Made by a program: the position numbers and the translations under genes. Below are positions 1 through 5,457 of a DNA stretch of 5,709 nt, in pieces (the stretch's first letter is position 1; every line of letters starts with the position of its first letter). Where the stretch lies: NCBI GenBank assembly GCA_964606385.1, contig CAZSFZ010000042.1, positions 1 to 5,709 on the forward strand. Direction: 5' to 3'. The notes below the pieces were generated by a model. It did not search any database. It was given only the letters and a program-made list of their open reading frames with translations, and was not told the DNA's origin. Origin of the DNA: Aquincolibacterium sp964606385 (GTDB lineage Bacteria > Omnitrophota > Omnitrophia > Omnitrophales > Aquincolibacteriaceae).

Positions 1-85
1 AAGTCGCGCAGCCGGACATGAAAAGACCCGCCACGACAACAAGCGCAAGAGCGAAAACACTCATGAGCTTTTTGGATTGAAACAT
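1..85 (-). CDS. N-terminus of a lipoprotein, cut by the window edge
   Basis: Only the first 28 codons are inside the window, and the gene runs off the left edge. The ATG is at 85-83, with a strong Shine-Dalgarno AAGGAGGAGA at 100-91. The peptide starts MFQSKKL, continues with a hydrophobic stretch (MSVFALALVVVAGLFM) and ends in MSGC-AT, a lipobox that puts the acylated cysteine at residue 26. The product is therefore expected to be exported by Sec, lipidated and membrane-anchored. The mature domain is outside the window, so no function can be given. The upstream leader holds a candidate pseudoknot (119-157) and a small attenuator-like hairpin (164-189), which may control expression. The gene is separated from its right-hand neighbour by the terminator at 244-291. 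Confidence 0.8.
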   Translation of the reverse strand, partial: MFQSKKLMSVFALALVVVAGLFMSGCAT

Positions 86-118
86 TTGATTCTCCTCCTT
101 AGGTTGACAAACAAGTCC

Positions 119-157
119 GAATCGTTACCGCTTCGGGAGGCACGATTCTACTCCCGA
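119..157 (-). promoter_or_regulatory. Candidate H-type pseudoknot in the lipoprotein gene leader
   Basis: Two perfect 7-bp inverted repeats interleave. TCGGGAG (133-139) pairs with CTCCCGA (151-157), and GAATCGT (119-125) pairs with ACGATTC (142-148). Read as minus-strand RNA, the order is stem 1 5' arm, 2-nt loop UA, stem 2 5' arm, 2-nt GC, stem 1 3' arm, 7-nt loop AGCGGUA, stem 2 3' arm. A short loop over the deep groove of stem 2 and a 7-nt loop over the shallow groove of stem 1 is standard H-type geometry. It ends about 18 nt before the Shine-Dalgarno. I do not recognise it as a known riboswitch. It could also be two alternative hairpins. Confidence 0.55.
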
Positions 158-163
158 CCGAAT

Positions 164-189
164 AAAAAGGCTATTTTTTTTTGCCTTCC
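164..189 (-). promoter_or_regulatory. Small terminator-like hairpin in the leader
   Basis: On the minus strand, AAGGC (187-183) and GCCTT (171-167) form a 5-bp stem that two G-U pairs can extend. The loop is 11 nt and almost all A, and a U-rich tail follows (168-164, then AUU). It lies upstream of the pseudoknot and the start of the first lipoprotein gene, so it could attenuate the leader transcript if transcription starts further right. The stem is short, so termination strength is uncertain. Confidence 0.35.
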
Positions 190-213
190 GCAATACCCGC
201 ATCTCCTTAACGG

Positions 214-233
214 AGCCTCTGGAGGCTGTTTTT
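214..233 (+). terminator. Possible plus-strand terminator hairpin
   Basis: AGCCT (214-218), a 4-nt loop and AGGCT (223-227) are followed by G and five T's (229-233). This would work on plus-strand transcription, but no plus-strand gene is visible to its left, so its role is unclear. On the minus strand it would simply be a short hairpin early in the lipoprotein leader. Confidence 0.3.
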
Positions 234-243
234 CGGAGAAGAC

Positions 244-291
244 AAAAAGAGACCGCGTCTTCCCCTTTCGGGTCTAACGCGGTCTCTTTTT
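244..291 (-). terminator. Strong intrinsic terminator after the TIGR04073-family gene
   Basis: A perfect 15-bp inverted repeat pairs 244-258 with 277-291 (core GAGACCGCG/CGCGGTCTC). A nested CCC/GGG mini-stem (263-265/270-272) lies within the loop. The A-run at the left end and T-run at the right end give a U-tract in either direction, so it can act bidirectionally. It begins about 70 nt past the stop codon of the gene at 360-719. Confidence 0.88.
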
Positions 292-359
292 ACGTCAAAA
301 CAACACTTGTTTCATGGCCGCATCAAAACAGCCGATACAGCCAAACCGTGTTCCGGCAA

Positions 360-719
360 TTATTCGTTGCAACCGCAGCAAGTCGCGAACTGCACGCCGT
401 TGTCCGGAAGCGGAACATCCACAACGAGCGGGAAGGTGATCAGATGAATAGCGCCGCCCACTTCGTTCACCACGGCATCCGTTAGCCCCTTGCCGATGCC
501 TTTCCAAACATTGTCACAGCTTTCGCACTGCCGGGCACCGCGGATCGGTTCCCAGAAAAGATCCGTCCAACCGAGCAGTGTGTTCATAAGGCCGAAATGG
601 AGTTTTCCGGCGATACGCTGGCTGTAGGTCTCTTCTTCCGTCCAAGGGCTTGCCGCAAAAACAGCCGCCGGCGAAAGAAACATCGCTGCTAAAAGCACGA
701 GCACGATCATCTTTTTCAT
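360..719 (-). CDS. Exported TIGR04073-type exosortase system-associated protein
   Basis: This encodes 119 residues. Residues 1-22 are a Sec signal peptide (MKKM start, hydrophobic core, VFA cleavage site). The mature part resembles the TIGR04073 'exosortase system-associated' family. It has the AGKLHFGLMNTLLGWTDLFWEPI segment (residues 37-59), then a glycine-rich GIGKGLTDAVVNEVGGAIHLITFP (74-97) and a short proline-rich end. The family is known only by its co-occurrence with exosortase/PEP-CTERM systems, and its molecular role is not established. No PEP-CTERM sorting signal is present here. Unusual features are a CESC motif (Cys65, Cys68) and a C-terminal CCGC (Cys114, 115, 117), which suggest disulfides or metal binding in the periplasm. 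AGGAG at 732-728 sits 8 nt before the ATG. The gene appears monocistronic, with promoter 775-804 and terminator 244-291. The family call is from memory of the motif pattern. Confidence 0.78.
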   Translation of the reverse strand: MKKMIVLVLLAAMFLSPAAVFAASPWTEEETYSQRIAGKLHFGLMNTLLGWTDLFWEPIRGARQCESCDNVWKGIGKGLTDAVVNEVGGAIHLITFPLVVDVPLPDNGVQFATCCGCNE

Positions 720-758
720 TTTCTAATCTCCTAGGAGTTGTCTTCCAAGCGCATTATG

Positions 759-770
759 CATTGCGCAATG
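759..770. promoter_or_regulatory. 12-bp palindrome at the expected transcription start
   Basis: CATTGCGCAATG is a perfect palindrome. It sits just downstream of the -10 box of the promoter at 775-804, where the transcription start is expected. That is a typical operator position for a dimeric repressor, but no regulator gene is visible in the window. It may be chance. Confidence 0.35.
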
Positions 771-774
771 GTTC

Positions 775-804
775 ATTGTAACCACCGATCGAACTCTATG
801 TCAA
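775..804 (-). promoter_or_regulatory. Sigma-70-type promoter for the TIGR04073-family gene
   Basis: On the minus strand a perfect TTGACA (-35, 804-799) is followed by an 18-nt spacer and TACAAT (-10, 780-775, five of six consensus bases). Transcription should start near 768, giving an untranslated leader of about 50 nt before the ATG at 719. Confidence 0.7.
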
Positions 805-844
805 ACGGGAAAATGCGTCAATATGCGGCGCGCACCCATTCCGC

Positions 845-1321
845 TCACATCTTCTCCAAGAGCACCCAAAGGCCTATGCTCACAAAAAGAGCTGTGGAAA
901 CAAAATAGGCGGCTAGCGGCACCGTAAAGAAAGCGGCTTGTTTGAACTTATCGTTTAAGACAAGGTTGTAGATCGAAGCGTAAAAACTGAGCCAGGGAAT
1001 CCTTTTGATCGCGGCCACATCTTCAGCCCGAATGGAAACCAAAACCATGCCGACTAGAATAAGAGGATAGCTCAGCCAAAGAAAAAAAACGGTCCAGCCC
1101 CATCCCAGCGTCGCGAAATGGAAAATACCGCCAAAGATAATCGCGTAAACAAAGCACCTGCTGATTTCGAAAACCCCATAAGGCTCAAAAGCGCCCTGCG
1201 GTGCCGGAGCCTGGCTTCTCCGGACATGGAATTTCCACAGCGTGATCCCTTGGATCATGAGATTCGTATAAAAGGAAAGAAGCATGATGCCCGCACCCAG
1301 CGCCACGATCAACTTCTGCAT
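845..1321 (-). CDS. Small integral membrane protein, family not recognised
   Basis: This encodes 158 residues, mostly hydrophobic. Four likely transmembrane helices lie at about 4-28, 52-72, 76-97 and 129-154. A basic, proline/alanine-containing loop (residues 30-48, KFHVRRSQAPAPQG) lies between helices 1 and 2. A polar stretch (98-128, with AEDVAAIKRIPW) lies between helices 3 and 4. No catalytic or ligand-binding motif stands out and there is a single cysteine, so I do not assign a function. A GGGAGGAG Shine-Dalgarno a few bases before the ATG supports this start. It lies 74 nt downstream of the HELGH lipoprotein gene on the same strand, with no clear terminator between them, so it is probably the last gene of the AsmA-lipoprotein transcript. 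No strong terminator follows it. Confidence 0.75.
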   Translation of the reverse strand: MQKLIVALGAGIMLLSFYTNLMIQGITLWKFHVRRSQAPAPQGAFEPYGVFEISRCFVYAIIFGGIFHFATLGWGWTVFFLWLSYPLILVGMVLVSIRAEDVAAIKRIPWLSFYASIYNLVLNDKFKQAAFFTVPLAAYFVSTALFVSIGLWVLLEKM

Positions 1322-1395
1322 AACTCCTCCCTTCTTTGTTTGTACCCGCTAATTATTGAAGGCGTCGTTTCGCGTCCTCACGCTTGCGTACCGAT

Positions 1396-2232
1396 CTATT
1401 CTTGCGGGGGACCAGCAACACTTTTCTCCGCGGCCACGCGTTTTTCAAGCGTGCGGGCTTTCCTCCGGCCATAGATGTGCCCCCCAATGATCGCTATGGG
1501 AGACCAGGAACCCAGATAACCTCCGATATAGGACCCGTAGGCGGGATAAAGGATCTTGTAACATTCGATCTCTGTTTCGATCATTTTTTCTTCGCGTACA
1601 TACTGAAAGACAAGATCCGTAGCTTTATCTTCTTGAAAAAGGTCCGCGAAAGGGACCATCCTGAAAAGCGCATAGGATCCCCGGTAGCGGCGCCCCGCGA
1701 AATCCTCCGCATGCCCCAGTTCGTGTAAGGCGATCGAAGGCAGATCGGAATAAAGATGGACCGTATGCGTAAAGGGGTCATAGCGGTCGCCTCCAAAGAT
1801 ACGTCCCGGGAGCAGCGTGTCCACGATCAATACGCTAAAAATTCCCAAGAAGTATCGGTAAGGCCATTTGACCTTTTTATTCTGAAAGAGGCGTTTCCAG
1901 GAATCCTGGGGTGCGTAACGATTCAGCTGCACTAGGACATCCCCCAAAGTATCCTCGTGAGAGCGGAGGTATCCCTCCACGACTTGCTCGGTACCCGCGT
2001 CAATGTAATGACGTTCTACCTTCCAGTTCCATAAGATCAGCTTGGAAAAAGCCCCGAAAAGGTTCCCGAGCCAGTCCACGGGCAGCACCCTTTGACCTTC
2101 CTTGACCTCGGGCTGGCCCTTGTAACCGAATTGGGCATATTCATCCGTTTTTAAAGTAGTGCATCCCGATAGAAGCAAGGAAAGACAAAGAAAAACGGCA
2201 AGCATTCTACGGGCCATCGACCGATAACTCAT
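1396..2232 (-). CDS. Lipoprotein with an HELGH zinc-metallopeptidase motif
   Basis: This encodes 278 residues. The N-terminus (MSYRSMARRM, hydrophobic core, LLLSGC) is a lipoprotein signal with Cys24 as the lipidated residue. The centre carries SIALHELGHAEDF, a zinc-binding HExxH motif (His170, Glu171, His174), preceded by a segment reading TVHLYSDLP. A third metal ligand could come from the acidic EDKATD cluster (Glu201-Asp206), in the manner of gluzincins, but this is inference. Hydrophobic segments at about 126-141 and 238-251 may contact the membrane. The C-terminus is basic and charged. I infer a membrane-anchored zinc peptidase or a metallopeptidase-fold protein; the substrate is unknown and no peptidase family is assigned. 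The start is 37 nt after the stop of the AsmA-like gene. The Shine-Dalgarno GGGAGG (2250-2245) is 12 nt from the ATG, which is longer than usual. A second ATG five codons in has no better site. Confidence 0.8.
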   Translation of the reverse strand: MSYRSMARRMLAVFLCLSLLLSGCTTLKTDEYAQFGYKGQPEVKEGQRVLPVDWLGNLFGAFSKLILWNWKVERHYIDAGTEQVVEGYLRSHEDTLGDVLVQLNRYAPQDSWKRLFQNKKVKWPYRYFLGIFSVLIVDTLLPGRIFGGDRYDPFTHTVHLYSDLPSIALHELGHAEDFAGRRYRGSYALFRMVPFADLFQEDKATDLVFQYVREEKMIETEIECYKILYPAYGSYIGGYLGSWSPIAIIGGHIYGRRKARTLEKRVAAEKSVAGPPQE

Positions 2233-2269
2233 GGATTTTTGATCCCTCCCTGCACGTTCTGGATCCTGC

Positions 2270-4138
2270 TCATCCCTGCGAAACGCTGTCCGGCGCTGCG
2301 GAAGTCTGCGCCCCGGAGCTCATGCCTTCTATCCCGCGGCGGAGGATTTCCCCAAAAACGCTTTTCGCGGAAGTTTTTGTGCCTCCGGTCGTTGACCCCT
2401 CCGGGACCGGAGTTGTCGTTGGGTTCTCGGCCGTCTTTTTGCCGCCGAGAGCCTTCTCCACATAACCGCCGAGCAGGTCTTTTGCTTTTTGAGCCGCGAG
2501 CCGGGATGCCGCATTCTGGATATCGGGCATCACGGTCACTTTCGGAACACGGCCTCCGACCGTTAGCGGGATCTGAACCTCTTTTTGGGGATTCATCAGG
2601 TACTGAAGCTCTTCGACACTGCGGGTCATGGCCGCGGAAAGATCCGGTTCGATCGTGAGCAGCGCGGAGCCCGCGACATCTCCCCCAAGCAAACCATAGG
2701 TTCCGAAACCGGACACCTTAAAAGAATCCGTCGCCGCGTTCAGTTCCGGCAGCCGGACCTGTCCATTCCGTACCATGAACGGAACACGGACCGTTTGAAG
2801 CTTCGTATCCTTTGCGTTCAGTTTTTCCTGATAATGGGCAGGCAGCCGCGCCAAAAGTTTTTCCACCAGCCCGGGGATCACCGAAAGCTTCTGAAAAACT
2901 TCGCGCAGGATATTCATCCGCGTGATCACGGCTTCTTCGAGGGTGACCGTCCCGTCCGCGACTACTGTCTGCTGGATCTGCTCAGGGGTCTGTCCTTTCA
3001 GGCTTCCGTTGACGACCAGGGAAAGCAGGCCCTTGATCTGCGGACCGGCTGTTTCGGGAGCGGTGACGAGTTCCTCAACCCGAAGCTTTTCCGCCTTGGC
3101 GCCAAAAATAATTTCGGGATTCTTGAGGTCAATCAGCTTCACGGAACCTTGACCCTCCGCCCTGCCGCCGGAAAGTTGGGCTGTCACCCGGTTGACCTGG
3201 ATCTGGGCCGGCGTTGCAAGCACGTCCGCTGTGATATTTTCGATGGGGCTTTTTAAAGCCGCCAATCGCACCCTGCCGCGGTCGAAACGGATCCTGGCCG
3301 CCGCGTCCCGAACCCCTTGCTCATTTAATTTCACGGAGTCCGCCTCCGCCTCTACGGTTCCCTCGACCGGGAAGAGGATCCCCGCCTCCGTAACCGCGGG
3401 GCTCACCTTGCGGATCTCCTGAGGATCCATTGGCGTCACCTGCAGCACGGCACGAAACCCGTTAAGTATGGCCGAAAAATCCTTGGAGGAAACGCTCAGT
3501 TGACCCTTTAAGTCCAGGTTCTGAACAGGGCTGAACACCGCCGCTTGGGCGCTGAAGTCAATCGGCTGATCCAGAGCCACGTTATCCACCTCGACAGTAA
3601 CCTTGCGAAGATGGATCTCCAACGGCTCTTTGCCGGAGAGGTCTTTGTAAAAGAATTCCCCGTTCTGGATCCTGATCTTGTTGACCAGAAAGGAAAGAGA
3701 GGACGCAGCGCCGGCCGCCGGGGCCGGTTTCTCTTGACTCGGTTCCGCTCTTTGCGGCGAAGGCTCCAGGCCTTCGAACGTCCCGTCCGCTTTTTTGACA
3801 AGACGGATCACGGGGGCGTTCAAATAAACGGTCGCGATCTGGATCCGGCGCGACAAAAGCGGGGCGAGGTTCAATACAGCTTTCGCCGATTGCGCCTCCA
3901 CAAGTTTTTCGGGATCTTGGGCGCTCTTCAGGATCGCGAACCCTTGCAATTCGAGGGCAACCCCCGATTGCCATCCCAATTTTATTTTTTCGAGCCGGAC
4001 GGGTTTTTGAACGGCCTGTTCGATCTGGCGCACGATCTGAGGGCGGAATTGGTCCACATCCAGCGTCATCAGAAAAATAACCGCGCCAGCCGCTCCCATC
4101 AGCAACAGAATCAGAAAGATCATAAGGAATTTTTTCAT
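2270..4138 (-). CDS. AsmA-family envelope biogenesis protein
   Basis: This encodes 622 residues from the ATG at 4138. One N-terminal transmembrane helix (about 4-25) is followed by the AsmA-type opening: LDVDQFRPQI, then VQKPVRLEKIKLGW and AVLNLAPLLSRR, with a long series of alternating hydrophobic beta-strand segments. A proline/alanine/glutamate-rich linker lies at about 126-146. A second beta-rich region includes the AsmA C-terminal-like stretch around GKTPEQIQQTV-to-LLTIEPDLS. The tail is Thr/Ser/Gly-rich (from about 565). AsmA-family proteins are inner-membrane anchored, reach into the periplasm, and are linked to phospholipid or outer-membrane assembly. The family's lipid-transport role is known elsewhere and only inferred here. 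An in-frame TTG at 4144 would add two residues, but AAGGGA (4150-4145) abuts it and sits 6 nt from the ATG, so I chose the ATG. It is the first gene of a probable three-gene operon. Confidence 0.88.
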   Translation of the reverse strand: MKKFLMIFLILLLMGAAGAVIFLMTLDVDQFRPQIVRQIEQAVQKPVRLEKIKLGWQSGVALELQGFAILKSAQDPEKLVEAQSAKAVLNLAPLLSRRIQIATVYLNAPVIRLVKKADGTFEGLEPSPQRAEPSQEKPAPAAGAASSLSFLVNKIRIQNGEFFYKDLSGKEPLEIHLRKVTVEVDNVALDQPIDFSAQAAVFSPVQNLDLKGQLSVSSKDFSAILNGFRAVLQVTPMDPQEIRKVSPAVTEAGILFPVEGTVEAEADSVKLNEQGVRDAAARIRFDRGRVRLAALKSPIENITADVLATPAQIQVNRVTAQLSGGRAEGQGSVKLIDLKNPEIIFGAKAEKLRVEELVTAPETAGPQIKGLLSLVVNGSLKGQTPEQIQQTVVADGTVTLEEAVITRMNILREVFQKLSVIPGLVEKLLARLPAHYQEKLNAKDTKLQTVRVPFMVRNGQVRLPELNAATDSFKVSGFGTYGLLGGDVAGSALLTIEPDLSAAMTRSVEELQYLMNPQKEVQIPLTVGGRVPKVTVMPDIQNAASRLAAQKAKDLLGGYVEKALGGKKTAENPTTTPVPEGSTTGGTKTSAKSVFGEILRRGIEGMSSGAQTSAAPDSVSQG

Positions 4139-4241
4139 ACCCAATCCCTTCCCCGGATAAAAACCGGCTGATACAGCATGAAAACTATCGGGAGCCTGGC
4201 TGCGGATTCAACCGCGGGAACCCCCGGCCCATCGACAGCAT

Positions 4242-4269
4242 AACATAACCTGTCCGAACGAACAGCCAA
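4242..4269 (-). promoter_or_regulatory. Possible promoter for the AsmA-led operon
   Basis: On the minus strand, TTGGCT (4269-4264) is separated by 16 nt from TATGTT (4247-4242). Both are partial matches to the sigma-70 boxes. It lies immediately after the DUF11 gene terminator and about 100 nt before the AsmA-like start, which is the right place for a new promoter. The boxes are imperfect, and an overlapping TATGCT offers a second choice for the -10. Confidence 0.4.
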
Positions 4270-4271
4270 AC

Positions 4272-4315
4272 AAAAAGGCACGCCCGGCCCCCTATAGAGG
4301 AGAGCGGGCGTGCCT
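4272..4315 (-). terminator. Intrinsic terminator after the DUF11 gene
   Basis: A perfect 11-bp stem, AGGCACGCCCG with CGGGCGTGCCT (arms 4276-4286 and 4305-4315), is followed on the minus strand by a T-run (4276-4272). The 18-nt loop can form a further small CCUC/GGGG stem around UAUA. It lies about 65 nt beyond the stop codon of the DUF11 gene and separates it from the AsmA operon. Confidence 0.87.
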
Positions 4316-4378
4316 GCCTTGTGGGTGCTCCAAAAATCCCGATGCGTTTTTAGAAAAAACCGGCGCTTGCGATCAGGA

Positions 4379-5173
4379 TCAATAAATCCGCGTCGCCTCC
4401 GTCTCATCCACCGAGCGCTGGATGGCATCGCTTGTCAGTTTCACGGAAGTGCGATGGTCCCCTTCGGACAAGGATTTGGCCGTCACTTCCCAGGTCGCTT
4501 TATTCCCCGGAGCCAGAGAGGCTAGCGGAGCGAACTCTACGGACTTCGCTGCTTCACTCTTCGCCTGGGTCGGACCCGCGGACGACACATAATCAAAATT
4601 CTCCTCAAAATCCATTTTCACAACGATATTACCATCGGGGGCGTTGCCCTGGTTGGTCACTGTCACATAGAATTTTTCCATTCCGCCAACCTGGACAGGG
4701 TCTTCCGTATCCACTACCTCCAGCAGGATCGCCGGCATGGTCAAGACAGGGGTAAAACACTGGGTCTGACTATGAAAAACCTTGGTACAGGCCGCGAACG
4801 AACCCACGGCTTTGGCGCTTCCCTTGAGACCGATCGCTCGGGTTTCTCCGGGCTTCAGAGAACCGATATCCCATTGAACGACCTGCCCCGTCACCTTGGA
4901 AGCTTCCGGCGATGTAGCGCTCAAACTATACGTCGCGGGCAACGTCTCGGCCACGGAAACATCGTTCATAACGCAATCCGACTGATTGGTCACGTGAATG
5001 GCATAATCATAAGATTTTCCCACTGAGATCGTTGGCGGCATCTTTTTTTCAACACGCAACGGAGATCCGCTGCTTTTACCGTCACAGCAGGCCGCAAAGA
5101 CCGCGGGGGCCATCAAAAGACCGGCCACAGCAGTCAAGATAAGGGTGACTAAAAGGATTCGGGGGAACTTCAT
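4379..5173 (-). CDS. Secreted two-domain DUF11 protein with several cysteines
   Basis: This encodes 264 residues. Residues 1-27 form a Sec signal peptide (MKFPRILLVT..., cleavage at AVFA). Two immunoglobulin-like DUF11 repeats follow. The first, about residues 38-144, contains YDYAIHVTNQSDC, then VSVAETLPATY and VVQWDIGSLKPGE. The second, about 148-264, contains KFYVTVTNQGNAPDGNIVV, then FAPLASLAPGNKATWEV and ends in ETEATRIY. DUF11 domains are extracellular or periplasmic structural modules and also occur in the chlamydial cysteine-rich envelope protein OmcB. Five cysteines (29, 30, 67, 129, 139) suggest disulfide cross-linking. A cell-envelope structural role is inferred. Because Cys29 follows the FAA signal end, lipidation cannot be fully excluded, although Phe at -3 is a poor lipobox. 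AAGGAGGT (5186-5179) sits 5 nt before the ATG. The gene is flanked by terminators on both sides, so it is probably monocistronic. Confidence 0.85.
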   Translation of the reverse strand: MKFPRILLVTLILTAVAGLLMAPAVFAACCDGKSSGSPLRVEKKMPPTISVGKSYDYAIHVTNQSDCVMNDVSVAETLPATYSLSATSPEASKVTGQVVQWDIGSLKPGETRAIGLKGSAKAVGSFAACTKVFHSQTQCFTPVLTMPAILLEVVDTEDPVQVGGMEKFYVTVTNQGNAPDGNIVVKMDFEENFDYVSSAGPTQAKSEAAKSVEFAPLASLAPGNKATWEVTAKSLSEGDHRTSVKLTSDAIQRSVDETEATRIY

Positions 5174-5322
5174 GGTCTACCTCCTTGAGGATCACGGCCG
5201 GGCAAGCGTCACGCCGGCTTCGATCATGGATGAGGATTCCGCGATTTAAAAAATCGACGATGAACCTGGTTTTAGTGTAAACCCGTGAACAACACCGGTC
5301 AACAGCATTTCTGCGTTATAGC
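5174..5322 (-). other. Leader/promoter region of the DUF11 gene
   Basis: No coding sequence is supported here. A weak -35-like TTTACA lies at 5281-5276 on the minus strand, but no convincing -10 box follows at the right distance. Two small hairpins are visible: CGATTT/AAATCG (5242-5256) and GCCGG/CCGGC (5197-5218). The region starts right after the terminator at 5323-5353, so a promoter for the DUF11 gene should be here. Confidence 0.4.
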
Positions 5323-5353
5323 AAAAAAGCCCGGCAGATAAACTCCCAGGCTT
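5323..5353 (-). terminator. Intrinsic terminator closing the tRNA/ncRNA unit
   Basis: On the minus strand an 8-bp stem, AAGCCTGG (5353-5346) with CCGGGCTT (5334-5327), includes one U-G pair, has an 11-nt loop, and is followed by a run of T's (5328-5323). Its 5' arm matches the 5' arm of the hairpin directly behind tRNA-Pro, which suggests the two share an origin. It would end a transcript that includes tRNA-Pro and the multi-hairpin element. Confidence 0.8.
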
Positions 5354-5369
5354 TCTGAATTTCGGGGCG
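5341..5369. repeat. Degenerate copy of the tRNA-Pro 3' end and trailer
   Basis: This 29-nt stretch aligns without gaps to 5644-5672. The first 13 bases (AACTCCCAGGCTT) and the last 8 (TCGGGGCG) are identical, and the 8 bases between are mostly different. The right-hand partner covers part of the tRNA trailer hairpin plus the tRNA discriminator and acceptor 3' strand. The identical spacing argues for duplication rather than chance. Confidence 0.6.
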
Positions 5370-5441
5370 CCCTGATCCAGCATTAAGATCAATAGAAGAT
5401 CAGGACAGTCCCGATTACCAATTAAAATAATTATAATGACA

Positions 5442-5457
5442 ATCGGGGCGAGAGGAT
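5442..5457. repeat. 16-bp direct repeat of the tRNA-Pro 3' end
   Basis: ATCGGGGCGAGAGGAT is identical to 5664-5679, which is the discriminator base, the acceptor 3' strand and the T-arm 3' strand of tRNA-Pro plus one base on each side. The two copies are 222 bp apart. The left copy supplies the 3' arm of the long-range stem that closes the multi-hairpin RNA, so it may have been reused structurally. Confidence 0.75.

Noticed and set aside
119..157. Pseudoknot read on the plus strand
   Set aside because: The same repeats on the plus strand would need a 2-nt loop to span a 7-bp shallow groove, which is sterically unlikely, and no plus-strand gene follows.
77..277. 66-codon open frame on the plus strand
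   Set aside because: It overlaps the lipoprotein leader with the pseudoknot and hairpins and runs into the terminator at 244-291. No Shine-Dalgarno or protein family is seen.
2585..3256. 223-codon open frame on the plus strand
   Set aside because: It lies wholly antisense to the AsmA-like gene, whose frame gives a coherent protein. The antisense translation shows no family features and has no convincing ribosome binding site.
4139..4144. TTG start for the AsmA-like gene, adding two residues
   Set aside because: The purine-rich AAGGGA directly abuts the TTG, leaving no spacing, whereas it is well placed 6 nt before the ATG at 4138.
3545..4171. 208-codon open frame on the plus strand
   Set aside because: It is antisense to the N-terminal part of the AsmA-like gene and is a typical shadow frame. 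Its composition is rich in Arg, Phe and Gln without domain logic.
4135..4428. 97-codon open frame on the minus strand
   Set aside because: It overlaps the end of the DUF11 gene, the terminator 4272-4315 and the AsmA start, and begins in a run of arginines. There is no support for a real product.
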